This document shows, one piece after another, positions 26,593-35,115 of a stretch of 64,000 nucleotides of DNA (position 1 is the stretch's first letter; the number at the start of each line of letters is the position of its first letter). The notes beneath the pieces were generated by a model, which did no database searches, was not told the origin of the DNA, and worked only from the letters and a program-made list of their open reading frames with translations. Source of the DNA: Variovorax paradoxus. GTDB taxonomy: Bacteria > Pseudomonadota > Gammaproteobacteria > Burkholderiales > Burkholderiaceae_C. A program made the translations under genes and the position numbers. The stretch covers positions 1,922,001 through 1,986,000 of the forward strand of contig NZ_CP123990.1 of NCBI RefSeq assembly GCF_029919115.1, read 5' to 3'.

Positions 26593-28167
26593 ATGAATGC
26601 CTGGTCTCGACTTTTTCGGATCTGCCTTGCGGGCGTGGTGATCGCGTCCCTGGCGGCCTGCGGCTCTTTGCCCCCGGCGCGCCAGCGGGCGGCGGTGACG
26701 GCGGCAGCGGTCGACTCCTCCACCACGCTCGCAAAGATCGTGGCGGCCTCGACGCCGCCTGGGGAGCATTCGGGCTTGCGGCTGATGCCGCTCGGGGTGT
26801 ATTCGCTGGACGCGCGCGTGCAGCTTGCAGAGCGCGCCCAACGTTCGCTGGTGGTTCAGTACTACCAGTTCGAGAACGACGCCACCGGGCGCCTCCTGAT
26901 GCGCGCGCTGCGCGAGGCGGCAGCCCGCGGCGTGAAGGTGCGGCTGCTGGTGGACGATCTCTACACGGTGAAGAGCCAGCAATTGCTGCTGGCGCTTTCC
27001 GAAACGCCCAACGTCGACGTGCGGCTGTTCAACCCGTTTTGTTGCGGACGCAACGGCTTTCTTTCGCGCTTTGCCGCGTCGCCGCTCGAAATAGGGCGGC
27101 TCAACCACCGCATGCATAACAAGCTCTTCATTGCCGACGGGGTGATGGCGGTGGTGGGTGGGCGCAACATTGCCGACGAATATTTTGTGCTGAGCGAGGC
27201 GCAGAACTTCATCGACATGGACGCGCTGGTGGTGGGCAAGGTGTTGCCGCAGCTCGAGTCGATCTTCGATGCCTACTGGAACAGCGAGCAGGTCTGGCCC
27301 ATTGCCGACATCGTCAAGGGGGAGGGCGGCCGGATGCCGACCACCGCGGATTTCGACGCGTGGATCGGCATGGCGGCGGCGCCGCCGAAGATCGTGCTTC
27401 CGCCCGCCGACATCCTGGGCTACGGGCCGATTGCGGAAGAGCTCGACGGCGGCCGCATGGGCTTGCTGTGGGGTGAGGCCCGCGCCATCGCTGACCCCCC
27501 GACAAAGCCGACCACCATGACGGCGGACGAAGCCATTGCCACCAGTGTGACGATGCAGGTCTGGACGCTGCTGATGGACGCCAAGGTCCAGGTCGACCTG
27601 ACCTCTCCGTACCTGGTCCCCGGCGAGCGCGGCATGGCAGCGTTCGAAGACCTGGCAAAGCGCAACGTCAAGCTCACGCTGCTCACCAATTCGCTGGCCG
27701 CCAACGACGAGCCGCTGGTGCACACCGGCTACGCGCGCTACCGCGAGCGGCTGCTCAAGGGCGGGGCCGACCTGTACGAACTGAGCCCGCAGCGCACCAC
27801 CGCGGGCGAGCGCTTCGGCATGTTCGGCAAGTCGCTGGGGCGGCTGCATTCCAAGACAGCCGCCATCGACAAGACGCGGGTCTTCATCGGCTCGATGAAC
27901 CTCGACCCACGTTCGGCAAGCCAGAACACCGAGATGGGCCTGGTGGTCGACAGCCCCCAGCTGGCGCGCGAAATGCTGCGTGTCATCAACATCAGCAAGC
28001 TGCAGAACTCGTACCGCCTGCGCCTTGCCAAGGACACCGGCACGCTGCAGTGGCTCACGAGCGACGGAGAGAAGGAAGTCATCCTGACCTCGGAACCGGA
28101 GTCGACTTTCTTTCAGCGGCTCCATAACCTGATCATTGCGCCCCTGGTTCCCGAAATGCTGCTGTAG
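26593..28167 (+). CDS. phospholipase D-superfamily lipoprotein, ClsC-like
   Basis: The 524-residue protein has a lipoprotein signal (FRICLAGVVIASLAAC) and two HKD motifs: HNKLFIADGVMAVVGGRN near residue 173 and HSKTAAIDKTRVFIGSMN near residue 420. Both keep His, Lys and Asp. The family includes cardiolipin synthase C and related phosphatidyltransferases or phospholipases. The ATG 26593 start places the signal peptide correctly; an ATG at 26548 would add 15 charged residues. It begins a compact run of lipid-type genes (9 bases to the next gene). Confidence 0.88.
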   Translation: MNAWSRLFRICLAGVVIASLAACGSLPPARQRAAVTAAAVDSSTTLAKIVAASTPPGEHSGLRLMPLGVYSLDARVQLAERAQRSLVVQYYQFENDATGRLLMRALREAAARGVKVRLLVDDLYTVKSQQLLLALSETPNVDVRLFNPFCCGRNGFLSRFAASPLEIGRLNHRMHNKLFIADGVMAVVGGRNIADEYFVLSEAQNFIDMDALVVGKVLPQLESIFDAYWNSEQVWPIADIVKGEGGRMPTTADFDAWIGMAAAPPKIVLPPADILGYGPIAEELDGGRMGLLWGEARAIADPPTKPTTMTADEAIATSVTMQVWTLLMDAKVQVDLTSPYLVPGERGMAAFEDLAKRNVKLTLLTNSLAANDEPLVHTGYARYRERLLKGGADLYELSPQRTTAGERFGMFGKSLGRLHSKTAAIDKTRVFIGSMNLDPRSASQNTEMGLVVDSPQLAREMLRVINISKLQNSYRLRLAKDTGTLQWLTSDGEKEVILTSEPESTFFQRLHNLIIAPLVPEMLL

Positions 28168-28176
28168 CCTCGGGGG

Positions 28177-28965
28177 ATGGCGCAAACCTTTACAAATTTG
28201 TCCGCCCTCCAGGTGATGTGCTGGGGGCTGGCGTTTTTCGGCTCGATCTACCTGGGGTTCGGCGCTCTCAACTGGCTGTTGACCCGGCGGGCGCTGCCGG
28301 CGCTCGGCATCGGCCGGGTGCTCGATCCACGCCCGCTGCAGCCGGGGCAGCTGCGCCGCGAACTGACGCAGTCGGGCGTTTCGGTGCTGGTTTTCGGGTT
28401 GGGCATGGTGTTTCCGTGGGGCTTGCTTCAGTTGGGCTGGGCGCGGCTCGACGCCGATGCGGGCTGGCGGCAAGTCGCGCTTGAAATCGTGGTGCTCGCG
28501 GTCTGGAACGACGTGCATTTCTGGTTCAACCATCGCGTGCTGCACATGCGCTGGTTGCGGCGCTTTCACGGGCCGCATCACCGGTCGGTGGTGACCACGC
28601 CCTGGGCCACGTACAGCTTTCACCCGATCGAGGCGGTGATGCTCGGCAACGTGATCCTGCTGCCGATGCTGCTGCATGACTTCAGTTTCTGGTCGCTTGC
28701 GTCGGTGCCGCTTTTCAGCCTGTTCTTCAACAGCATCGGTCATTCGAACTACGACTTCTTTCCCGGGGTGTCTTACAGCCACTGGTTTGCCGCCAGCCGC
28801 CGGCACCATCTGCACCACGCCTGCCATGGCGGCAACTACGGTTTCCAGTTCACGTTCATGGACCGGTTGTTCGGCACACGCATAGCCGCCGACGCGGCCG
28901 AGCCGCAGTTCCAGGCTTTTCAAGAAAAGCAGCAACGCCGACAGCAGCATGGCACCCCCGCCTGA
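28177..28965 (+). CDS. sterol desaturase / fatty acid hydroxylase superfamily protein
   Basis: The 262-residue membrane protein has the eight-histidine di-iron clusters of this superfamily: HRVLH, FHGPHH and HHLHHACH. Hydrophobic segments surround them. Members hydroxylate or desaturate lipids at the membrane. It overlaps the following desaturase gene by 17 bases. The substrate is unknown; the context suggests an acyl chain or a modified lipid. Confidence 0.9.
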   Translation: MAQTFTNLSALQVMCWGLAFFGSIYLGFGALNWLLTRRALPALGIGRVLDPRPLQPGQLRRELTQSGVSVLVFGLGMVFPWGLLQLGWARLDADAGWRQVALEIVVLAVWNDVHFWFNHRVLHMRWLRRFHGPHHRSVVTTPWATYSFHPIEAVMLGNVILLPMLLHDFSFWSLASVPLFSLFFNSIGHSNYDFFPGVSYSHWFAASRRHHLHHACHGGNYGFQFTFMDRLFGTRIAADAAEPQFQAFQEKQQRRQQHGTPA

Positions 28966-29908
28966 GGCGCCGCGCCGGCCGGCGGGCCTGCGCCATTGGC
29001 GCGACTGGCAGAGCCTTGCGTACCTGATGGCGCTTCCGGCGCTCGCGGCATGGCAGTGGGTGCATGGCTTTGCGGTGCTGCTCTATGGCTTGATGCTGTT
29101 TCTGACGCTGGGCGTGGGCGTGATCCACCACAACCACGTGCACTTGCGCATGTGGCGCGGGCGGCGCATGAACCGGGTGACCGACTTCTGGATCACGCTG
29201 CTGCAAGGGCACCCGACTTTTGTGTTCTGGCCCGCGCACGTGGCCAACCACCATCGCCACCGGCACGGGCCGCGGGACGTGGCGCGCACCTATCGCTTCG
29301 GCGGCGACACCAATCACTTGCGCGGCTACCTGCTGCATCCGTTCCAGGCAGTGTGGGTGCTGATGCCCGTGTTCTTTGGCTGGCTCGGGCGGCTGCGCAG
29401 GCATCGGCCGGGGCCCTGGCGCTATTGCATGGCGCAGTACGCGCTGTGGCTCGGCAGCTGGAGCGCGCTGCTGCTGCTCGACTGGCGCAAGGCGCTGCTG
29501 CTCGTGATCGTGCCGCAATTGCATGGGCTGCATTGGCTGCTGGCCACCAACTATCTGCAGCACGCGCATGCGGACGGGCGCAGGCCCGTGCCGGAGGCAG
29601 AGGCGCGGCGCGATACCGCGGGTACCCGCCTGAACTACGCGCGCAATTTCGAAGGGCTCGTGAACCCGTTGCTGTTCAACATTGGCCTGCACACCGCACA
29701 TCACGAGAACCCGCATGTCCATTGGTCCGAACTCACGCAATTGCACCGCACGCGCTACCGCGCGCAGGTCGATCCCGCGCTCAACGAGCAAGGGCTGGTG
29801 TCCTACATGGTTCGCGTGTTTGTGCTGGGAGCACTGTGGCCGCGTTTTCGCAGCCGCTCGCTGATGTCACCTGTGCCTTCCGTGCCGCCCAAGTCTTCAA
29901 TCCACTGA
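28949..29908 (+). CDS. fatty acid desaturase
   Basis: The 319-residue protein has several membrane segments and the three histidine boxes of membrane desaturases: HHNHVH near residue 55, HVANHHRHRH near residue 95, and HTAHHENPH near residue 250. It uses a di-iron centre to introduce a double bond or hydroxyl into an acyl chain. It overlaps the upstream hydroxylase-family gene by 17 bases and is 3 bases from the ketoacyl synthase fusion, so it is clearly co-transcribed. Confidence 0.9.
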   Translation: MAPPPEAPRRPAGLRHWRDWQSLAYLMALPALAAWQWVHGFAVLLYGLMLFLTLGVGVIHHNHVHLRMWRGRRMNRVTDFWITLLQGHPTFVFWPAHVANHHRHRHGPRDVARTYRFGGDTNHLRGYLLHPFQAVWVLMPVFFGWLGRLRRHRPGPWRYCMAQYALWLGSWSALLLLDWRKALLLVIVPQLHGLHWLLATNYLQHAHADGRRPVPEAEARRDTAGTRLNYARNFEGLVNPLLFNIGLHTAHHENPHVHWSELTQLHRTRYRAQVDPALNEQGLVSYMVRVFVLGALWPRFRSRSLMSPVPSVPPKSSIH

Positions 29909-29911
29909 ACC

Positions 29912-31867
29912 ATGCCTGTTCCATTTCAACGCGTCTACATCGAGAGCGCCGGCTACTACATGCCGGGCGAACCCATTCCCAACGAGCACATGGACGCATT
30001 CATTGCGCCGCTCAATCGCATGTCGGAGCGCATCAAGCGGCGCATCCTGGCCGAGAACGGCATCCTCACTCGGCACTACGCAATCGACGAGGAAGGCGTA
30101 ACGCGCGAAACCAACGCGCAGCTCGCGGCGGGCGCGATTCGCGATTGCCTGCAGCGCGGCGGGGCCGAGCTTTCGCGCGTGTCGCTGCTGGCCAGCGGTT
30201 CGTCGGGCGGCGACACGCTCATGCCCGGCTTTGCCAACATGATCCAGGGCGAACTGGCGGCGGCGCCGATGGAGACCTTGTCGGTGCACGGCATCTGCGC
30301 CGCGGGCGTGTCGGCCATCCAGGCCGCCGCGCAAGGCATCGAGCTGGGCGCGCACCGCAGCGCGCTTGCGGTGGCCAGCGAAATGCCCTCGAGGCTTTTC
30401 AAGCGATCGCGTTTCGCGGCGCGCGGCTATGAAACGGACTTCGATTCGCACTTCCTGCGCTGGATGCTCTCCGACGGCGCGGGCGCGCTGCTGCTCTCCG
30501 ACGGCACGCCCGGCCTCGCGGGCAACGCCGGGTTGCGGTTGCGGCTGAAATGGGTGCACCAGCGCGCGTTCTCGGGCGACTACCCGGTGTGCATGCAACT
30601 GGGCCTGACCGAAGACCGCACGCGCGGCCATCTCGACTACGGCTCCTGGGCCGAGGCGGAAGCAGCCGGCGCCTTGTCGCTGCGGCAAGACATTCGCCTG
30701 CTGCCGCACCTGTTCGACATCGGCATTCATGAATACGCGACGCTGGTGCGCGATGGCTGGGTCGATCCGAAGCGGGTCGATCACTTCCTGTGCCACTACT
30801 CGTCGGAAAAATTCATTCCCGTGGTCGAAGACCTGATGACCAAGGCCGACCTCGCCATTCCGCGCGAGAAGTGGTGGAGCAATCTTGCCTGGCGCGGCAA
30901 CACCGGTGCGGCGTCGATCCTGATCATGCTGTCGGAGTTCTTGCACACCAAGACGCTGAGGCCCGGTGAACAGATCTTCTGCTACGTGCCGGAGTCGGGC
31001 CGCTTCATGGCCGCCTACATGCTGCTGGAGGTCGAGGCGGCGGATGCGCCCGTGCAGGCGGTGTCCAGCCCACGCGCGGCTGCCGAAACCGCGCCCGCCG
31101 ATGACGAGTTGGCGATTGCGCCGCCGCACGATCCCGCCGCCGCGCCTGAAGGCCTGGGCGCGCTGCTGACCGAGCTGGCCGGCATCTGGCACGACTACCG
31201 ATCCAACGTCTGGCGTACGCCGCTGATCCGCCAGATCCGCGAACGCCGCTTCGCGCTGCCCGACTACCTGAACTGGATGGAGCAGTGGGTTCCGCAGGTG
31301 CGCGAAGGCAGCCGCTGGATGCGCGAAGGCGCCGCTTCGCTGACCGGCCCATACAAGGCGCTGGCCGCGCTGATCGACGTGCATGCGGGCGAGGAACAAG
31401 ACGATTTCAACATTCTCTTCAGCGATTACCGGAAGGCTGGCGGTACCGTGGCCGAGATTGGCGACCTGCGGCGCAACCCCGGCGGGGAGGCGCTCAACGC
31501 CTATCTTCATGGCCTGGCCGCCACGCGCGACCCCATCGGGCTTCTGGGCGCGATCTACATCATCGAGGGCACCGGGCAGCGCATCGTGCCGGCCTTGCTG
31601 CCGCTCATCAAGGCCGGCCTGAAGCTGCCGCCCGATGCGTTCCGCTTTCTCGAATACCACGGCCACAACGACGAGAACCACCTGAACCGCTGGCTCGCCG
31701 CAGTCGAGATGGTGATGGCTGTGGAAGCGGGCAAGGATGGCCAAGATGCCAAAGGGCAGGGCCGCGCAGCCCGTCAGATCATCGACACGGCGCGCCACAC
31801 GGCCGCGCTGTACCTGATGCAGTTTCAGCACATCACGGAGCGAATGTCACATGAGCCGAACGCCTGA
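29912..31867 (+). CDS. beta-ketoacyl synthase III fused to a heme-oxygenase-like di-iron domain
   Basis: This 651-residue protein joins two domains. Residues 1-375 are a FabH-type thiolase fold with the full triad: Cys129 (SVHGICAAG), His295 (FLCHYSS) and Asn330 (RGNTGAAS). After a Pro/Ala-rich linker (380-412), residues 415-645 are all-helical and resemble heme-oxygenase-like di-iron oxidases: Glu494/Glu495 in HAGEEQDD, Glu552 in YIIEGTGQ, and H583-x3-D587-x2-H590, the helix-3 signature of that family (compare UndA and CADD). The first half would condense or transfer an acyl chain; the second could oxidise or cleave it with O2. The stop overlaps the next gene by 17 bases. The metal ligands are inferred by motif. 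Confidence 0.82.
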   Translation: MPVPFQRVYIESAGYYMPGEPIPNEHMDAFIAPLNRMSERIKRRILAENGILTRHYAIDEEGVTRETNAQLAAGAIRDCLQRGGAELSRVSLLASGSSGGDTLMPGFANMIQGELAAAPMETLSVHGICAAGVSAIQAAAQGIELGAHRSALAVASEMPSRLFKRSRFAARGYETDFDSHFLRWMLSDGAGALLLSDGTPGLAGNAGLRLRLKWVHQRAFSGDYPVCMQLGLTEDRTRGHLDYGSWAEAEAAGALSLRQDIRLLPHLFDIGIHEYATLVRDGWVDPKRVDHFLCHYSSEKFIPVVEDLMTKADLAIPREKWWSNLAWRGNTGAASILIMLSEFLHTKTLRPGEQIFCYVPESGRFMAAYMLLEVEAADAPVQAVSSPRAAAETAPADDELAIAPPHDPAAAPEGLGALLTELAGIWHDYRSNVWRTPLIRQIRERRFALPDYLNWMEQWVPQVREGSRWMREGAASLTGPYKALAALIDVHAGEEQDDFNILFSDYRKAGGTVAEIGDLRRNPGGEALNAYLHGLAATRDPIGLLGAIYIIEGTGQRIVPALLPLIKAGLKLPPDAFRFLEYHGHNDENHLNRWLAAVEMVMAVEAGKDGQDAKGQGRAARQIIDTARHTAALYLMQFQHITERMSHEPNA

Positions 31868-32762
31868 TTTTCTTGCACAGGGACACGACGAGCGCGACCC
31901 CAGCCCCTGGCTCGCGCTCTACCTCGACCAGAGCACGCCACTGCCCGACGAGGTCAAGGCGGCTTGGCTGGCCGACTCGAGCTCGGGCTCGCGCCAGTAC
32001 CTGCTGCCGTTCCTGCGGCCCTTGGCGCGGCTGACCATCATCCTGATCCAGGTGGTGAAGGTGTTCGTGCCGCGCAACTGGTCGCACTCCAAGCTGCTGC
32101 ACAACCTCCTGGCCTGGGGTCTGAAGCGCTTCGTCTCGCCGGAGGCGAACTGGCTGATCCTGCGGCACTTCCATCTGGGCTCGCAGGTGCTGAGCTTCAT
32201 TGGCCGCAATTCGCCAGTGCCGGTGGGTACCTCGCCGCTGGAGCCCGCGGACATCGATGCGCTCAGGGATGAGATGTTCCTGAAGCACGACCTGAACCTC
32301 TTCAATTTTGTGATCCGCCTGAACCAGGCGCTCCGCGATCAGGGTCTCATGCTCGGCAAGGCGGTGAATGTCGATTTTTCGATGATCAAGGACCCTGGGT
32401 TGCGGCTTTCGGACATGCCGCGCAGTAAGCTCAATTTTCTTGATCTGCAGAGTTCAATTGAGCTTTTTACGCCGCTTTACCAGTTGATGTTGACCGATAA
32501 CGACTTTTGGCGCGCCGCCAACTCCCTGCAGCTCGACGAAACCATCGGCATTTACGCGGCAACCGTGCTGGGAGCGCCCGAACACCTCATTTTGGTGAAC
32601 AACAAGCACCCGCTGGTGCCGCTTTCAACGCTTCGGGCGGGGCATCGGCTGGTCATCCATGGGCTCTCGACCGAAATGCTGCACAGCCTGCTCCGGCGAA
32701 TGCAGGCTGCGCATGAGGCAGCGGCTGAGCCAACCCCCATACGGGAGGAGGCACTTGCATAA
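31851..32762 (+). CDS. uncharacterised protein of the lipid-type operon
   Basis: I do not recognise this 303-residue protein. It has one clearly hydrophobic stretch near residues 60-75 (ARLTIILIQVVKVFVP), a region rich in conserved-looking His and Trp (NWSHSK, WLILRHFHLGSQ), and a C-terminal half ending HLILVNNKHPLVPLSTLRAGHRLV and a helical tail. There is no signal peptide. Its start lies inside the ketoacyl synthase fusion gene (17-base overlap), so it is translated with it and very likely acts on the same product. It may be a monotopic membrane protein. Confidence 0.8.
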   Translation: MSRTPDFLAQGHDERDPSPWLALYLDQSTPLPDEVKAAWLADSSSGSRQYLLPFLRPLARLTIILIQVVKVFVPRNWSHSKLLHNLLAWGLKRFVSPEANWLILRHFHLGSQVLSFIGRNSPVPVGTSPLEPADIDALRDEMFLKHDLNLFNFVIRLNQALRDQGLMLGKAVNVDFSMIKDPGLRLSDMPRSKLNFLDLQSSIELFTPLYQLMLTDNDFWRAANSLQLDETIGIYAATVLGAPEHLILVNNKHPLVPLSTLRAGHRLVIHGLSTEMLHSLLRRMQAAHEAAAEPTPIREEALA

Positions 32763-32780
32763 AGCGTATGCTGCCCCCAG

Positions 32781-33149
32781 ATGGACTCCATGAACACGAC
32801 CCAAAATCCGTCTCCCAAGACCGATCTGGCAGTGACCCACGTGCTGGCTCAACTGCTGGAACGGCTCGAGCACAGCACCGTTCCCGTGGGCGCGGAGCAG
32901 TACCGCTCGGTGGTCGAGCACCTTGTGCATGAATTCAGCGACGTGGAACCAGGCGCCGACCTGGGCCGTTTGCTCGATGCCTATCCGGCGGCTGCCGAGG
33001 TGTACGAAAATCTCAACTATCAACACGCCGGCCTGTGCCGTTCGGCGCTGGACGCGGCGCTTGCAGCCGAAGTCCGCGCCAGAGACGTTATTGCACGCGC
33101 CATGCGAAATACTGAACCCAAAAAGGACAAAGCCGATGGCCAAAGCTGA
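32781..33149 (+). CDS. small hypothetical protein
   Basis: This 122-residue acidic, mostly helical protein (VTHVLAQLLERLEHS, YRSVVEHLVHEFSD, LDAYPAAAEVYENLNYQHAG) has no signal or membrane segment and no motif I recognise. It follows the preceding gene by 18 bases and its end overlaps the next small gene by 14 bases, supporting real translation. A second ATG at 32790 is also possible as the start. Confidence 0.65.
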   Translation: MDSMNTTQNPSPKTDLAVTHVLAQLLERLEHSTVPVGAEQYRSVVEHLVHEFSDVEPGADLGRLLDAYPAAAEVYENLNYQHAGLCRSALDAALAAEVRARDVIARAMRNTEPKKDKADGQS

Positions 33150-33366
33150 GGTGAAGACTGCCGTCGTGGCCGATGGCTTGCGTTACAAGTCGAAAGCACC
33201 GGGATCCCCGTTCCGCGCATCCGCGTCTTTCAGCGGGGCAACCATGTCCTGCTTCATGTGCGGCAAGCACCGCGTGCGGTCGCAACTGCGCACCCGCCAG
33301 GTGCTTGGCAAGTCGCAAACCGTTTGTGCGCCTTCCTGCAAGGCGCTCGACGAGTCGCTCGAATAA
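33136..33366 (+). CDS. small Cys-rich (possible zinc-finger) protein
   Basis: This 76-residue basic protein has CFMC near residue 39 and CAPSC near residue 68, giving four cysteines spaced C-x2-C...C-x3-C, a possible zinc knuckle. No other motif is recognised. It overlaps the previous gene by 14 bases and is followed directly by an intrinsic terminator, so it ends the operon. Confidence 0.65.
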   Translation: MAKAEVKTAVVADGLRYKSKAPGSPFRASASFSGATMSCFMCGKHRVRSQLRTRQVLGKSQTVCAPSCKALDESLE

Positions 33367-33374
33367 GCTGGCGG

Positions 33375-33404
33375 CGCTCGGCTGCCACGTCCGAGCGTCT
33401 TTTT
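33375..33404 (+). terminator. intrinsic terminator ending the lipid-type operon
   Basis: CGCTCGG (33375-33381) pairs perfectly with CCGAGCG (33391-33397) around a 9-base loop, followed by TCTTTTT. It begins 8 bases after the stop of the small Cys-rich gene. Confidence 0.78.
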
Positions 33405-33582
33405 GGCGACATGCCCGAGCACCGGCGGTGCAGATTTCCTTCCCTATTTGCGGTATTCGATATACAGTTAGACACAATTGATGCAAGTAATTGCAGTCAA
33501 TAAAAAGTTCTAATTTACTCGACGCAATGATTTTGTATAGGCAAGGCGCCCAGCGTTGGGCGACCGTGCGGAAGGACCTGCA
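33405..33582 (+). other. AT-rich intergenic region upstream of the 33583 gene
   Basis: This is one of the few AT-rich stretches in the window. It contains several weak promoter-like pairs, for instance TTTACT and TATAGG separated by 16 bases near 33514-33541. A purine-rich GGAAGGA lies before the ATG at 33583. No RNA gene is recognised. Confidence 0.4.
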
Positions 33583-34164
33583 ATGAATAAATCACGTCAT
33601 GTTGTCATGCAGGTGGTCAAGCGCTCATCCGGCAGCGCCACGCACCACGTCGAATTTTTCATGGACAACATCTTTGCCGAGCGCCTTCGGCAGTTGCGTT
33701 CGCTGGTTCCTCCTCTTGGCAGCCTCAACAAACAGCGCGACCTGGTGATCGACAAGGTGCGTGTGCGGCTGCCAAATGCCATCTGGCGCACCGGAAGCCA
33801 CGTCGACAGCGGCGTCGAGGGTTCGTGCATCGTGATTGCGGCAGAAGGCTCGTTCAATTGCGGCGGCAAGGACCGCAACACGCGCGAAAAGCTGGTGACG
33901 TACAACTTCTCGATTGCGCGCCTGATCGAACTGCACGACGAACGCCCCGACAACGAAACCCTGTATATCCGCGACGGTACCTTCGCCAACGATGAGCCTG
34001 CGGAGTCGGCCGCGGGCAAATGGGTTGCCTCACTGAACGAACTGGAAGCCGTGATGCGCGTTCCAGATGCTCCTTCGGACTTCGACACCTTGCACGACTT
34101 GACGATGCGGCCCGACCACCGGCCTGCCGCGAGCCCTCCCACGCACCGGGCCAGCTTCTACTGA
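33583..34164 (+). CDS. hypothetical protein
   Basis: This 193-residue protein is not recognised. It is soluble, with an N-terminal VVMQVVKRSSGSATHHVEFF beta-rich part, a central region with IVIAAEGSFNCGG, and a disordered Pro/His-rich tail. The ATG at 33583 is chosen because GGAAGGA precedes it; an upstream start at 33556 is weaker. The last 7 bases overlap the convergent metal-dependent hydrolase gene. Confidence 0.65.
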   Translation: MNKSRHVVMQVVKRSSGSATHHVEFFMDNIFAERLRQLRSLVPPLGSLNKQRDLVIDKVRVRLPNAIWRTGSHVDSGVEGSCIVIAAEGSFNCGGKDRNTREKLVTYNFSIARLIELHDERPDNETLYIRDGTFANDEPAESAAGKWVASLNELEAVMRVPDAPSDFDTLHDLTMRPDHRPAASPPTHRASFY

Positions 34165-35006
34165 ACAGCGGCTGCGGCCGCCTCGGGTGCCGCGCCTACA
34201 GCCGTGTATTGCGCCCGGTTGTTTTCGAGCCAGCGCGCTGAAAGGCTGCTGTCTTGCTGCGCAGGGTGAAAGTCTGCACGAAAGTAGCTGTGCCAAGCCC
34301 GCCAGTTTCCTCTCAGCAGGCCGTCTCGGCTCAGCAGGATGTGCGCGGCGCTCTTCCACGTTGCCAACTTCCACAACTGGCCTTCATGGCGCAGGTTGTC
34401 GACGGTCTGGCGCAGCAGGTCGCCCAGGAACATGACCGTGACCCGGCGAAACCAGCGGGTGCGCCATGGGTCTGAACCTCCGGCAGCCTTGTAGATGTCG
34501 AAGGCGACAGACTTGTGCTCCAGCTCTTCGGCGCAATGCCAAAGCCACATGGTCCGCAGCCGCGGCTCGGCGCGGTCGAGCACTTCAGGGTGGGCGAGCA
34601 GCCACTCGGCGAACATTGCCGTGAAGTGCTCCGTAGCTGCGGTAACAGCCAGTGCGTGGCGGGGGTCGGCACCCTCCATCAGCTCCATGCGCTTGGCGGC
34701 GCGCGGTGTCCAGCCGTCTTTGAAGCCCTGGGCTTCGAGGTGGCCGTTGAACAGCGAGTGAATGCGGCGGTGCGTGGCTTCCTGGCCGATGAAGCCGCGC
34801 ACCTGGGTGCGATACTTTTCCTGTGCCTCTGCCGGGAGCGTGGCCACGGTGTCGCGCACGGCATCGATGAAGAACTGCTCGCCGAATGGAAAGCTCATCG
34901 ACAACGCATTGAAGAAGGCGGTGGAGAATGCATCGCCCCCGCACCAGTTGCGGATGAAGGGCGTTTGCAGATCGATCAGGAGACGGCGCACGACAAGGTC
35001 GGTCAT
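34158..35006 (-). CDS. metal-dependent hydrolase family protein (ferritin-like)
   Basis: The 282-residue helical protein matches the predicted metal-dependent hydrolase family (PF10118-like). Its metal-binding helices are visible as GQEATHRRIHS near residue 90, TEHFTAMF near residue 137 and AEELEHKSVAFD near residue 170, a Glu/His pattern like a ferritin-type di-iron site. No reaction has been established for it that I know of. The start MTDLVVRR (35006) follows two 18-bp palindromes shared with the divergent TetR regulator, so it is the probable regulated target. Confidence 0.82.
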   Translation of the reverse strand: MTDLVVRRLLIDLQTPFIRNWCGGDAFSTAFFNALSMSFPFGEQFFIDAVRDTVATLPAEAQEKYRTQVRGFIGQEATHRRIHSLFNGHLEAQGFKDGWTPRAAKRMELMEGADPRHALAVTAATEHFTAMFAEWLLAHPEVLDRAEPRLRTMWLWHCAEELEHKSVAFDIYKAAGGSDPWRTRWFRRVTVMFLGDLLRQTVDNLRHEGQLWKLATWKSAAHILLSRDGLLRGNWRAWHSYFRADFHPAQQDSSLSARWLENNRAQYTAVGAAPEAAAAAVQ

Positions 35007-35031
35007 CGGAAATATCCTCTGGCAAGCATTT

Positions 35032-35049
35032 TGGTACACGCGGGTACCA
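35032..35049. promoter_or_regulatory. TetR operator 1 (TGGTAC-N6-GTACCA)
   Basis: TGGTAC (35032-35037) and GTACCA (35044-35049) form a perfect 18-bp inverted repeat with a 6-base spacer, in the divergent intergenic region. An identical-arm copy lies 44 bases away, about four helix turns. Confidence 0.8.
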
Positions 35050-35075
35050 CTTGCCTGAATAATGAGCATACCGGC

Positions 35076-35093
35076 TGGTACCGTCAAGTACCA
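35076..35093. promoter_or_regulatory. TetR operator 2 (TGGTAC-N6-GTACCA)
   Basis: TGGTAC (35076-35081) and GTACCA (35088-35093) repeat the arms of operator 1 exactly with a different spacer (CGTCAA instead of ACGCGG). Conservation of arms but not spacer indicates a protein-binding site. It ends 22 bases before the regulator's ATG. A further half-site, TGTACC, occurs near 35107. Confidence 0.8.
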
Positions 35094-35115
35094 AGGCGTA
35101 GGAAAATGTACCTTC

